Shown: positions 23,212-37,500 of the stretch, piece by piece
Position numbering within the stretch: the first letter of the stretch is position 1
Layout: every line of letters starts with the position of its first letter
Assembly (NCBI RefSeq): GCF_910591885.1
Contig: NW_025963555.1
Location: 1,984,001-2,048,000, forward strand
DNA length: 64,000 nucleotides
From: Bombus terrestris
Lineage: Eukaryota; Arthropoda; Insecta; Hymenoptera; Apidae
Direction of reading: 5' to 3'
Translations under genes and position numbers: made by a program
The notes under the pieces: generated by a model
Seen by the model: only the letters and a program-made list of their open reading frames with translations
The model's database searches: none
What the model was told of the DNA's origin: nothing

Positions 23212-26200
23212 TGACACACCTTAACGCGTATCTCGCTCGCTGCGCTCGCCCGAAAACTATAGCCTAACCTAAAACCAATCCATCTTGCGTTCATTATTCG
23301 ATATGGTGGCGACATATTTCAAATTTGGGAACGTATCGGATCGGATGTGAGGTTGGACTAAATTTTTACGAGCGAGCGGAGCGAGCGAGCAACGGTCACA
23401 ATTTCCAAGCTATACATATACCTTATATTGCCTTGCATATATTTCGTGTTACTACCTTATTTTGTCAGCCATTTCGGACATCACATTGCACTGTAGTATG
23501 AGGAAATAGTACTATTTATGTGAAACTATTCATAAACTGTAAACACTTGTCAGTAGGCAATAGGATAAAGACTTCCGGCTCCTCGGGCTGGTGCGAATAT
23601 TTCAATGTCTGTATGTGCAAAACCGTTGGTTTGTGACATACATTTACGCGTATCTCGCTCGCTGCGCTCGCTCGATAACTATAGCCTTACCTAAAACCAA
23701 TCCATCTTGCGTTCATTATGCGACATGGTGGCGACATATTTCGAATTTGCGAACGTGTCGGATCGGTTGTGAGGTTGGACAGGATTTTTACGAGCGAGCG
23801 GAGCGAGCGAGCAACGATCACAATTTGCAAGCCATACATATACCTTATATTGCCTTGCATATATTTCGTGTTATTACCTAATTTTGTCAGACATTTCGGA
23901 CATCACATTGCACTGTACTATGTGGAAATAGTACTATTTATATGAAACTATTCATAAACTGTAAACATTTGTCAATAGGCAATAGGACAAAGACTTCCGG
24001 CTCCTCGGGCCGGTGCGAATATTTCAATGTCCGTATGTGCCAAACCGTTGATTTTGACACACCTTTACGCGTATCTCGCTCGCTACGCTCGCTCGAAAAC
24101 CATAGCCTAACCTAAAACCAATCCATCTTGCGTTCATTATTCGATATGGTGGCGACATATTTCAAATTTGGGAACGTATCGGATCGGATGTGAGGTTGGA
24201 CTAAATTTTTACGAGCGAGCGGAGCGAGCGAGCAACGGTCACAATTTCCAAGCTATACATATACCTTATATTGCCTTGCATATATTTCGTGTTACTACCT
24301 TATTTTGTCAGCCATTTCGGACATCACATTGCACTGTAGTATGAGGAAATAGTACTATTTATGTGAAACTATTCATAAACTGTAAACACTTGTCAGTAGG
24401 CAATAGGATAAAGACTTCCGGCTCCTCGGGCTGGTGCGAATATTTCAATGTCTGTATGTGCCAAACCGTTGGTTTGTGAGACACCTTTACGCGTGTCTCG
24501 CTCGCTGCGCTCGCTCGAAAACTATAGCCTAACCTAAAACCAATCCATCTTGCGTTCATTATTCGACATGGTGGCGACATATTTCGAATTTGCGAACGTG
24601 TCGGATCGGTTGTGAGGTTGGACAGGATTTTTACGAGCGAGCGGAGCGAGCGAGCAACGATCACTATTTGCAAGCCATACACATACCTTATATTGCCTTG
24701 CATATATTTCGTGTTATTACCTAATTTTGTCAGACATTTCGGACATCACATTGCACTCTACTATGTGGAAATAGTACTATTTATATGAAACTATTCATAA
24801 ACCGTAAACATTTGTCAGTAGGCAATAGGACAAAGACTTCCGGCTCCTCGGGCTGGTGCGAATATTTCAATGTCCGTATGTGCCAAACCGTTGGTTTGTG
24901 ACACACCTTTACGCGTATCTCGCTCGCTGCGCTCGCTCGAAAACTATAGCCTAACCTAAAACCAATCCATCTTGCGTTCATTATTCGACATGGTGGCGAC
25001 ATATTTCGAATTTGCGAACGTGTCGGATCGGTTGTGAGGTTGGACAGGATTTTTACGAGCGAGCGGAGCGAGCGTGCAACGATCACAATTCGCAAGCCAT
25101 ACACATACCTTATATTGCCTTGCATATATTTCGTGTTATTACCTAATTTTGTCAGACATTTCGGACATCACATTGCACTCTACTATGTGGAAATAGTACT
25201 ATTTATGTGAAACTATTCATAAACCGTAAACATTTGTCAGTAGGCAATAGGACAAAGACTTCCGTCTCCTCGGGCTGGTGCGAATATTTCAATGTCCGTA
25301 TGTGCCAAACCGTTGATTTTGACACACCTTTACGCGTATCTCGCTCGCTACGCTCGCTCGAAAACCATAGCCTAACCTAAAACCAATCCATCTTGCGTTC
25401 ATTATTCGATATGGTGGCGACATATTTCAAATTTGGGAACGTATCGGATCGGATGTGAGGTTGGACTAAATTTTTACGAGCGAGCGGAGCGAGCGAGCAA
25501 CGGTCACAATTTCCAAACTATACATATACCTTATATTGCCTTGCATATATTTCGTGTTACTACCTTATTTTGTCAGCCATTTCGGACATCACATTGCACT
25601 GTAGTATGAGGAAATAGTACTATTTATGTGAAACTATTCATAAACTGTAAACACTTGTCAGTAGGCAATAGGATAAAGACTTCCGGCTCCTCGGGCTGGT
25701 GCGAATATTTCAATGTCTGTATGTGCAAAACCGTTGGTTTGTGACACACCTTTACGCGTGTCTCGCTCGCTGCGCTCGCTCGAAAACTATAGCCTAACCT
25801 AAAACCAATCCATCTTGCGTTCATTATTCGACATGGTGGCGACATATTTCGAATTTGCGAACGTGTCGGATCGGTTGTGAGGTTGGACAGGATTTTTACG
25901 AGCGAGCGGAGCGAGCGAGCAACGATCACAATTTGCAAGCCATACATATACCTTATATTGCCTTGCATATATTTCGTGTTATTACCTAATTTTGTCAGAC
26001 ATTTCGGACATCACATTGCACTGTACTATGTGGAAATAGTACTATTTATATGAAACTATTCATAAACTGTAAACATTTGTCAATAGGCAATAGGACAAAG
26101 ACTTCCGGCTCCTCGGGCCGGTGCGAATATTTCAATGTCCGTATGTGCCAAACCGTTGATTTTGACACACCTTTACGCGTATCTCGCTCGCTACGCTCGC

Positions 26201-27006
26201 TCGAAAACCATAGCCTAACCTAAAACCAATCCATCTTGCGTTCATTATTCGATATGGTGGCGACATATTTCAAATTTGGGAACGTATCGGATCGGATGTG
26301 AGGTTGGACTAAATTTTTACGAGCGAGCGGAGCGAGCGAGCAACGGTCACAATTTCCAAGCTATACATATACCTTATATTGCCTTGCATATATTTCGTGT
26401 TACTACCTTATTTTGTCAGCCATTTCGGACATCACATTGCACTGTAGTATGAGGAAATAGTACTATTTATGTGAAACTATTCATAAACTGTAAACACTTG
26501 TCAGTAGGCAATAGGATAAAGACTTCCGGCTCCTCGGGCTGGTGCGAATATTTCAATGTCTGTATGTGCCAAACCGTTGGTTTGTGAGACACCTTTACGC
26601 GTGTCTCGCTCGCTGCGCTCGCTCGAAAACTATAGCCTAACCTAAAACCAATCCATCTTGCGTTCATTATTCGTCATGGTGGCGACATATTTCGAATTTG
26701 CGAACGTGTCGGATCGGTTGTGAGGTTGGACAGGATTTTTACGAGCGAGCGGAGCGAGCGAGCAACGATCACTATTTGCAAGCCATACACATACCTTATA
26801 TTGCCTTGCATATATTTCGTGTTATTACCTAATTTTGTCAGACATTTCGGACATCACATTGCACTCTACTATGTGGAAATAGTACTATTTATATGAAACT
26901 ATTCATAAACTGTAAACATTTGTCAGTAGGCAATAGGATAAAGACTTCCGGCTCCTCGGGCTGGTGCGAATAATTCAATGTCCGTATGTGCCAAACCGTT
27001 GGTTTG
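23212..27006 (+). repeat. Zone V 9-mer HOR, copy 1
   Basis: Monomers at 23212 (A1), 23634 (B2), 24055 (A3), 24477 (B4), 24899 (B5), 25320 (A6), 25742 (B7), 26163 (A8) and 26585 (B9), 3795 bp. A1 has CCTTAACGCG and GCTCGCCCGAAAAC. B2 has GACATACATTTACG, GATAACTATAGCCTTACC and TTATGCGACATGG. B4 has TGAGACACC and GATCACTATTTGC. B5 has AGCGTGCAACG. A6 has CCAAACTATAC. B5 to B9 is the zone IV 5-mer, and B2-A3-B4 resembles B7-A8-B9. B4-B5 is a B-B junction. B9 has the rare TTCGTCATGG. Confidence 0.93.
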
Positions 27007-30000
27007 TGACACACCTTAACGCGTATCTCGCTCGCTGCGCTCGCCCGAAAACTATAGCCTAACCTAAAACCAATCCATCTTGCGTTCATTATTCGATATG
27101 GTGGCGACATATTTCAAATTTGGGAACGTATCGGATCGGATGTGAGGTTGGACTAAATTTTTACGAGCGAGCGGAGCGAGCGAGCAACGGTCACAATTTC
27201 CAAGCTATACATATACCTTATATTGCCTTGCATATATTTCGTGTTACTACCTTATTTTGTCAGCCATTTCGGACATCACATTGCACTGTAGTATGAGGAA
27301 ATAGTACTATTTATGTGAAACTATTCATAAACTGTAAACACTTGTCAGTAGGCAATAGGATAAAGACTTCCGGCTCCTCGGGCTGGTGCGAATATTTCAA
27401 TGTCTGTATGTGCAAAACCGTTGGTTTGTGACATACATTTACGCGTATCTCGCTCGCTGCGCTCGCTCGATAACTATAGCCTTACCTAAAACCAATCCAT
27501 CTTGCGTTCATTATGCGACATGGTGGCGACATATTTCGAATTTGCGAACGTGTCGGATCGGTTGTGAGGTTGGACAGGATTTTTACGAGCGAGCGGAGCG
27601 AGCGAGCAAGGATCACAATTTGCAAGCCATACACATACCTTATATTGCCTTGCATATATTTCGTGTTATTACCTAATTTTGTCAGACATTTTGGACATCG
27701 CATTGCACTGTACTATGTGGAAATAGTACTATTTATATGAAACTATTCATAAACCGTAAACATTTGTCAGTAGGCAATAGGACAAAGACTTCCCGCTCCT
27801 CGGGCCGGTGCGAATATTTCAATGTCCGTATGTGCCAAACCGTTGATTTTGACACACCTTTACGCGTATCTCGCTCGCTACGCTCGCTCGAAAACCATAG
27901 CCTAACCTAAAACCAATCCATCTTGCGTTCATTATTCGATATGGTGGCGACATATTTCAAATTTGGGAACGTATCGGATCGGATGTGAGGTTGGACTAAA
28001 TTTTTACGAGCGAGCGGAGCGAGCGAGCAACGGTCACAATTTCCAAGCTATACATATACCTTATATTGCCTTGCATATATTTCGTGTTACTACCTTATTT
28101 TGTCAGCCATTTCGGACATCACATTGCACTGTAGTATGAGGAAATAGTACTATTTATGTGAAACTATTCATAAACTGTAAACACTTGTCAGTAGGCAATA
28201 GGATAAAGACTTCCGGCTCCTCGGGCTGGTGCGAATATTTCAATGTCTGTATGTGCCAAACCGTTGGTTTGTGAGACACCTTTACGCGTGTCTCGCTCGC
28301 TGCGCTCGCTCGAAAACTATAGCCTAACCTAAAACCAATCCATCTTGCGTTCATTATTCGACATGGTGGCGACATATTTCGAATTTGCGAACGTGTCGGA
28401 TCGGTTGTGAGGTTGGACAGGATTTTTACGAGCGAGCGGAGCGAGCGAGCAACGATCACTATTTGCAAGCCATACACATACCTTATATTGCCTTGCATAT
28501 ATTTCGTGTTATTACCTAATTTTGTCAGACATTTCGGACATCACATTGCACTGTACTATGTGGAAATAGTACTATTTATATGAAACTATTCATAAACCGT
28601 AAACATTTGTCAGTAGGCAATAGGACAAAGACTTCCGGCTCCTCGGGCTGGTGCGAATATTTCAATGTCCGTATGTGCCAAACCGTTGGTTTGTGACACA
28701 CCTTTACGCGTATCTCGCTCGCTGCGCTCGCTCGAAAACTATAGCCTAACCTAAAACCAATCCATCTTGCGTTCATTATTCGACATGGTGGCGACATATT
28801 TCGAATTTGCGAACGTGTCGGATCGGTTGTGAGGTTGGACAGGATTTTTACGAGCGAGCGGAGCGAGCGTGCAACGATCACAATTCGCAAGCCATACACA
28901 TACCTTATATTGCCTTGCATATATTTCGTGTTATTACCTAATTTTGTCAGACATTTCGGACATCACATTGCACTCTACTATGTGGAAATAGTACTATTTA
29001 TGTGAAACTATTCATAAACCGTAAACATTTGTCAGTAGGCAATAGGACAAAGACTTCCGTCTCCTCGGGCTGGTGCGAATATTTCAATGTCCGTATGTGC
29101 CAAACCGTTGATTTTGACACACCTTTACGCGTATCTCGCTCGCTACGCTCGCTCGAAAACCATAGCCTAACCTAAAACCAATCCATCTTGCGTTCATTAT
29201 TCGATATGGTGGCGACATATTTCAAATTTGGGAACGTATCGGATCGGATGTGAGGTTGGACTAAATTTTTACGAGCGAGCGGAGCGAGCGAGCAACGGTC
29301 ACAATTTCCAAACTATACATATACCTTATATTGCCTTGCATATATTTCGTGTTACTACCTTATTTTGTCAGCCATTTCGGACATCACATTGCACTGTAGT
29401 ATGAGGAAATAGTACTATTTATGTGAAACTATTCATAAACTGTAAACACTTGTCAGTAGGCAATAGGATAAAGACTTCCGGCTCCTCGGGCTGGTGCGAA
29501 TATTTCAATGTCTGTATGTGCAAAACCGTTGGTTTGTGACACACCTTTACGCGTGTCTCGCTCGCTGCGCTCGCTCGAAAACTATAGCCTAACCTAAAAC
29601 CAATCCATCTTGCGTTCATTATTCGACATGGTGGCGACATATTTCGAATTTGCGAACGTGTCGGATCGGTTGTGAGGTTGGACAGGATTTTTACGAGCGA
29701 GCGGAGCGAGCGAGCAACGATCACAATTTGCAAGCCATACATATACCTTATATTGCCTTGCATATATTTCGTGTTATTACCTAATTTTGTCAGACATTTC
29801 GGACATCGCATTGCACTGTACTATGTGGAAATAGTACTATTTATATGAAACTATTCATAAACTGTAAACATTTGTCAATAGGCAATAGGACAAAGACTTC
29901 CGGCTCCTCGGGCCGGTGCGAATATTTCAATGTCCGTATGTGCCAAACCGTTGATTTTGACACACCTTTACGCGTATCTCGCTCGCTACGCTCGCTCGAA

Positions 30001-30801
30001 AACCATAGCCTAACCTAAAACCAATCCATCTTGCGTTCATTATTCGATATGGTGGCGACATATTTCAAATTTGGGAACGTATCGGATCGGATGTGAGGTT
30101 GGACTAAATTTTTACGAGCGAGCGGAGCGAGCGAGCAACGGTCACAATTTCCAAGCTATACATATACCTTATATTGCCTTGCATATATTTCGTGTTACTA
30201 CCTTATTTTGTCAGCCATTTCGGACATCACATTGCACTGTAGTATGAGGAAATAGTACTATTTATGTGAAACTATTCATAAACTGTAAACACTTGTCAGT
30301 AGGCAATAGGATAAAGACTTCCGGCTCCTCGGGCTGGTGCGAATATTTCAATGTCTGTATGTGCCAAACCGTTGGTTTGTGACACACCTTTACGCGTGTC
30401 TCGCTCGCTGCGCTCGCTCGAAAACTATAGCCTAACCTAAAACCAATCCATCTTGCGTTCATTATTCGACATGGTGGCGACATATTTCGAATTTGCGAAC
30501 GTGTCGGATCGGTTGTGAGGTTGGACAGGATTTTTACGAGCGAGCGGAGCGAGCGAGCAACGATCACTATTTGCAAGCCATACACATACCTTATATTGCC
30601 TTGCATATATTTCGTGTTATTACCTAATTTTGTCAGACATTTCGGACATCACATTGCACTCTACTATGTGGAAATAGTACTATTTATATGAAACTATTCA
30701 TAAACTGTAAACATTTGTCAGTAGGCAATAGGATAAAGACTTCCGGCTCCTCGGGCTGGTGCGAATAATTCAATGTCCGTATGTGCCAAACCGTTGGTTT
30801 G
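27007..30801 (+). repeat. Zone V 9-mer HOR, copy 2
   Basis: The same nine monomers, offset by 3795 bp. Private changes in B2 (27429): AGCAAGGATCAC, TTTTGGACATCGC and a tail with GTCAGTAGG and CTTCCCGCTCC instead of GTCAATAGG and CTTCCGGCTCC. That tail reappears only near 43.8 kb. B9 (30380) begins TGACACACC where copy 1 has TGAGACACC. Confidence 0.93.
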
Positions 30802-33800
30802 TGACACACCTTAACGCGTATCTCGCTCGCTGCGCTCGCCCGAAAACTATAGCCTAACCTAAAACCAATCCATCTTGCGTTCATTATTCGATATGGTGGC
30901 GACATATTTCAAATTTGGGAACGTATCGGATCGGATGTGAGGTTGGACTAAATTTTTACGAGCGAGCGGAGCGAGCGAGCAACGGTCACAATTTCCAAGC
31001 TATACATATACCTTATATTGCCTTGCATATATTTCGTGTTACTACCTTATTTTGTCAGCCATTTCGGACATCACATTGCACTGTAGTATGAGGAAATAGT
31101 ACTATTTATGTGAAACTATTCATAAACTGTAAACACTTGTCAGTAGGCAATAGGATAAAGACTTCCGGCTCCTCGGGCTGGTGCGAATATTTCAATGTCT
31201 GTATGTGCAAAACCGTTGGTTTGTGACACACCTTTACGCGTGTCTCGCTCGCTGCGCTCGCTCGAAAACTATAGCCTAACCTAAAACCAATCCATCTTGC
31301 GTTCATTATGCGACATGGTGGCGACATATTTCGAATTTGCGAACGTGTCGGATCGGTTGTGAGGTTGGACAGGATTTTTACGAGCGAGCGGAGCGAGCGA
31401 GCAACGATCACAATTTGCAAGCCATACACATACCTTATATTGCCTTGCATATATTTCGTGTTATTACCTAATTTTGTCAGACATTTCGGACATCACATTG
31501 CACTGTACTATGTGGAAATAGTACTATTTATATGAAACTATTCATAAACTGTAAACATTTGTCAATAGGCAATAGGACAAAGACTTCCGGCTCCTCGGGC
31601 CGGTGCGAATATTTCAATGTCCGTATGTGCCAAACCGTTGATTTTGACACACCTTTACGCGTATCTCGCTCGCTACGCTCGCTCGAAAACCATAGCCTAA
31701 CCTAAAACCAATCCATCTTGCGTTCATTATTCGATATGGTGGCGACATATTTCAAATTTGGGAACGTATCGGATCGGATGTGAGGTTGGACTAAATTTTT
31801 ACGAGCGAGCGGAGCGAGCGAGCAACGGTCACAATTTCCAAGCTATACATATACCTTATATTGCCTTGCATATATTTCGTGTTACTACCTTATTTTGTCA
31901 GCCATTTCGGACATCACATTGCACTGTAGTATGAGGAAATAGTACTATTTATGTGAAACTATTCATAAACTGTAAACACTTGTCAGTAGGCAATAGGATA
32001 AAGACTTCCGGCTCCTCGGGCTGGTGCGAATATTTCAATGTCTGTATGTGCCAAACCGTTGGTTTGTGAGACACCTTTACGCGTGTCTCGCTCGCTGCGC
32101 TCGCTCGAAAACTATAGCCTAACCTAAAACCAATCCATCTTGCGTTCATTATTCGACATGGTGGCGACATATTTCGAATTTGCGAACGTGTCGGATCGGT
32201 TGTGAGGTTGGACAGGATTTTTACGAGCGAGCGGAGCGAGCGAGCAACGATCACTATTTGCAAGCCATACACATACCTTATATTGCCTTGCATATATTTC
32301 GTGTTATTACCTAATTTTGTCAGACATTTCGGACATCACATTGCACTGTGGTATGTGGAAATAGTACTATTTATATGAAACTATTCATAAACTGTAAACA
32401 TTTGTCAGTAGGCAATAGGACAAAGACTTCCGGCTCCTCGGGCTGGTGCGAATATTTCAATGTCCGTATGTGCCAAACCGTTGGTTTGTGACACACCTTT
32501 ACGCGTATCTCGCTCGCTGCGCTCGCTCGAAAACTATAGCCTAACCTAAAACCAATCCATCTTGCGTTCATTATTCGACATGGTGGCGACATATTTCGAA
32601 TTTGCGAACGTGTCGGATCGGTTGTGAGGTTGGACAGGATTTTTACGAGCGAGCGGAGCGAGCGTGCAACGATCACAATTCGCAAGCCATACACATACCT
32701 TATATTGCCTTGCATATATTTCGTGTTATTACCTAATTTTGTCAGACATTTCGGACATCACATTGCACTCTACTATGTGGAAATAGTACTATTTATGTGA
32801 AACTATTCATAAACCGTAAACATTTGTCAGTAGGCAATAGGACAAAGACTTCCGTCTCCTCGGGCTGGTGCGAATATTTCAATGTCCGTATGTGCCAAAC
32901 CGTTGATTTTGACACACCTTTACGCGTATCTCGCTCGCTACGCTCGCTCGAAAACCATAGCCTAACCTAAAACCAATCCATCTTGCGTTCATTATTCGAT
33001 ATGGTGGCGACATATTTCAAATTTGGGAACGTATCGGATCGGATGTGAGGTTGGACTAAATTTTTACGAGCGAGCGGAGCGAGCGAGCAACGGTCACAAT
33101 TTCCAAACTATACATATACCTTATATTGCCTTGCATATATTTCGTGTTACTACCTTATTTTGTCAGCCATTTCGGACATCACATTGCACTGTAGTATGAG
33201 GAAATAGTACTATTTATGTGAAACTATTCATAAACTGTAAACACTTGTCAGTAGGCAATAGGATAAAGACTTCCGGCTCCTCGGGCTGGTGCGAATATTT
33301 CAATGTCTGTATGTGCAAAACCGTTGGTTTGTGAGACACCTTTACGCGTGTCTCGCTCGCTGCGCTCGCTCGAAAACTATAGCCTAACCTAAAACCAATC
33401 CATCTTGCGTTCATTATTCGACATGGTGGCGACATATTTCGAATTTGCGAACGTGTCGGATCGGTTGTGAGGTTGGACAGGATTTTTACGAGCGAGCGGA
33501 GCGAGCGAGCAACGATCACAATTTGCAAGCCATACATATACCTTATATTGCCTTGCATATATTTCGTGTTATTACCTAATTTTGTCAGACATTTCGGACA
33601 TCACATTGCACTGTACTATGTGGAAATAGTACTATTTATATGAAACTATTCATAAACTGTAAACATTTGTCAATAGGCAATAGGACAAAGACTTCCGGCT
33701 CCTCGGGCCGGTGCGAATATTTCAATGTCCGTATGTGCCAAACCGTTGATTTTGACACACCTTTACGCGTATCTCGCTCGCTACGCTCGCTCGAAAACCA

Positions 33801-34596
33801 TAGCCTAACCTAAAACCAATCCATCTTGCGTTCATTATTCGATATGGTGGCGACATATTTCAAATTTGGGAACGTATCGGATCGGATGTGAGGTTGGACT
33901 AAATTTTTACGAGCGAGCGGAGCGAGCGAGCAACGGTCACAATTTCCAAGCTATACATATACCTTATATTGCCTTGCATATATTTCGTGTTACTACCTTA
34001 TTTTGTCAGCCATTTCGGACATCACATTGCACTGTAGTATGAGGAAATAGTACTATTTATGTGAAACTATTCATAAACTGTAAACACTTGTCAGTAGGCA
34101 ATAGGATAAAGACTTCCGGCTCCTCGGGCTGGTGCGAATATTTCAATGTCCGTATGTGCCAAACCGTTGGTTTGTGACACACCTTTACGCGTGTCTCGCT
34201 CGCTGCGCTCGCTCGAAAACTATAGCCTAACCTAAAACCAATCCATCTTGCGTTCATTATTCGATATGGTGGCGACATATTTCGAATTTGCGAACGTGTC
34301 GGATCGGTTGTGAGGTTGGACAGGATTTTTACGAGCGAGCGGAGCGAGCGAGCAACGATCACTATTTGCAAGCCATACACATACCTTATATTGCCTTGCA
34401 TATATTTCGTGTTATTACCTAATTTTGTCAGACATTTCGGACATCACATTGCACTCTACTATGTGGAAATAGTACTATTTATATGAAACTATTCATAAAC
34501 TGTAAACATTTGTCAGTAGGCAATAGGATAAAGACTTCCGGCTCCTCGGGCTGGTGCGAATAATTCAATGTCCGTATGTGCCAAACCGTTGGTTTG
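30802..34596 (+). repeat. Zone V 9-mer HOR, copy 3
   Basis: The same nine monomers, offset by 3795 bp. B2 (31224) has lost the GACATACATTT and GATAAC markers and reads like B7 in its left part, but keeps TTATGCGACATGG, which looks like partial conversion of B2 by B7. B4 ends in CTGTGGTATGTGG. B7 (33332) begins TGAGACACC. B9 (34175) has TGACACACC and GATATGG, preceded by ATGTCCG. This is the last 9-mer; the 8-mer starts directly after it. Confidence 0.92.
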
Positions 34597-37500
34597 TGAC
34601 ACACCTTAACGCGTATCTCGCTCGCTGCGCTCGCCCGAAAACTATAGCCTAACCTAAAACCAATCCATCTTGCGTTCATTATTCGATATGGTGGCGACAT
34701 ATTTCAAATTTGGGAACGTATCGGATCGGATGTGAGGTTGGACTAAATTTTTACGAGCGAGCGGAGCGAGCGAGCAACGGTCACAATTTCCAAGCTATAC
34801 ATATACCTTATATTGCCTTGCATATATTTCGTGTTACTACCTTATTTTGTCAGCCATTTCGGACATCACATTGCACTGTAGTATGAGGAAATAGTACTAT
34901 TTATGTGAAACTATTCATAAACTGTAAACATTTGTCAGTAGGCAATAGGATAAAGACTTCCGGCTCCTCGGGCTGGTGCGAATATTTCAATGTCCGTATG
35001 TGCCAAACCGTTGATTTTGACACACCTTTACGCGTATCTCGCTCGCTACGCTCGCTCGAAAACCATAGCCTAACCTAAAACCAATCCAAATTGCGTTCAT
35101 TATTCGATATGGTGGCGACATATTTCGAATTTGCGAACGTGTCGGACCGGTTGTGAGGTTGGACAGGATTTTTACGAGCGAGCGGAGCGAGCGAGCAACG
35201 ATCACAATTTGCAAGCCATACACATACCTTATATTGCCTTGCATATATTTCGTGTTATTACCTAATTTTGTCAGACATTTCGGACATCACATTGCACTGT
35301 ACTATGTGGAAATAGTACTATTTATATGAAACTATTCATAAACTGTAAACATTTGTCAATAGGCAATAGGACAAAGACTTCCGGCTCCTCGGGCCGGTGC
35401 GAATATTTCAATGTCCGTATGTGCCAAACCGTTGATTTTGACACACCTTTACGCGTATCTCGCTCGCTACGCTCGCTCGAAAACCATAGCCTAACCTAAA
35501 ACCAATCTATCTTGCGTTCATTATTCGATATGGTGGCGACATATTTCAAATTTGGGAACGTATCGGATCGGATGTGAGGTTGGACTAAATTTTTACGAGC
35601 GAGCGGAGCGAGCGAGCAACGGTCACAATTTCCAAGCTATACATATACCTTATATTGCCTTGCATATATTTCGTGTTACTACCTTATTTTGTCAGCCATT
35701 TCGGACATCACATTGCACTGTAGTATGAGGAAATAGTACTATTTATGTGAAACTATTCATAAACTGTAAACACTTGTCAGTAGGCAATAGGATAAAGACT
35801 TCCGGCTCCTCGGGCTGGTGCGAATATTTCAATGTCCGTATGTGCCAAACCGTTGGTTTGTGACACACCTTTACGCGTGTCTCGCTCGCTGCGCTCGCTC
35901 GAAAACTATAGCCTAACCTAAAACCAATCCATCTTGCGTTCATTATTCGACATGGTGGCGACATATTTCGAATTTGCGAACGTGTCGGATCGGTTGTGAG
36001 GTTGGACAGGATTTTTACGAGCGAGCGGAGCGAGCGTGCAACGATCACAATTCGCAAGCCATACACATACCTTATATTGCCTTGCATATATTTCGTGTTA
36101 TTACCTAATTTTGTCAGACATTTCGGACATCACATTGCACTCTACTATGTGGAAATAGTACTACTTATGTGAAACTATTCATAAACCGTAAACATTTGTC
36201 AGTAGGCAATAGGACAAAGACTTCCGTCTCCTCGGGCTGGTGCGAATATTTCAATGTCCGTATGTGCCAAACCGTTGATTTTGACACACCTTTACGCGTA
36301 TCTCGCTCGCTACGCTCGCTCGAAAACCATAGCCTAACCTAAAACCAATCCATCTTGCGTTCATTATTCGATATGGTGGCGACATATTTCAAATTTGGGA
36401 ACGTATCGGATCGGATGTGAGGTTGGACTAAATTTTTACGAGCGAGCGGAGCGAGCGAGCAACGGTCACAATTTCCAAACTATACATATACCTTATATTG
36501 CCTTGCATATATTTCGTGTTACTACCTTATTTTGTCAGCCATTTCGGACATCACATTGCACTGTAGTATGAGGAAATAGTACTATTTATGTGAAACTATT
36601 CATAAACTGTAAACACTTGTCAGTAGGCAATAGGATAAAGACTTCCGGCTCCTCGGGCTGGTGCGAATATTTCAATGTCTGTATGTGCAAAACCGTTGGT
36701 TTGTGACACACCTTTACGCGTGTCTCGCTCGCTGCGCTCGCTCGAAAACTATAGCCTAACCTAAAACCAATCCATCTTGCGTTCATTATTCGACATGGTG
36801 GCGACATATTTCGAATTTGCGAACGTGTCGGATCGGTTGTGAGGTTGGACAGGATTTTTACGAGCGAGCGGAGCGAGCGAGCAACGATCACAATTTGCAA
36901 GCCATACATCTACCTTATATTGCCTTGCATATATTTCGTGTTATTACCTAATTTTGTCAGACATTTCGGACATCACATTGCACTGTACTATGTGGAAATA
37001 GTACTATTTATATGAAACTATTCATAAACTGTAAACATTTGTCAATAGGCAATAGGACAAAGACTTCCGGCTCCTCGGGCCGGTGCGAATATTTCAATGT
37101 CCGTATGTGCCAAACCGTTGATTTTGACACACCTTTACGCGTATCTCGCTCGCTACGCTCGCTCGAAAACCATAGCCTAACCTAAAACCAATCCATCTTG
37201 CGTTCATTATTCGATATGGTGGCGACATATTTCAAATTTGGGAACGTATCGGATCGGATGTGAGGTTGGACTAAATTTTTACGAGCGAGCGGAGCGAGCG
37301 AGCAACGGTCACAATTTCCAAGCTATACATATACCTTATATTGCCTTGCATATATTTCGTGTTACTACCTTATTTTGTCAGCCATTTCGGACATCACATT
37401 GCACTGTAGTATGAGGAAATAGTACTATTTATGTGAAACTATTCATAAACTGTAAACATTTGTCAGTAGGCAATAGGATAAAGACTTCCGGCTCCTCGGG

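Noticed and set aside
18996..34596. Zone III 9-mer and zone V 9-mer as the same HOR, since both are 3795 bp
   Set aside because: Equal length is explained by nine monomers with three short ones in each; monomer order and markers differ (C-headed against A1-headed).
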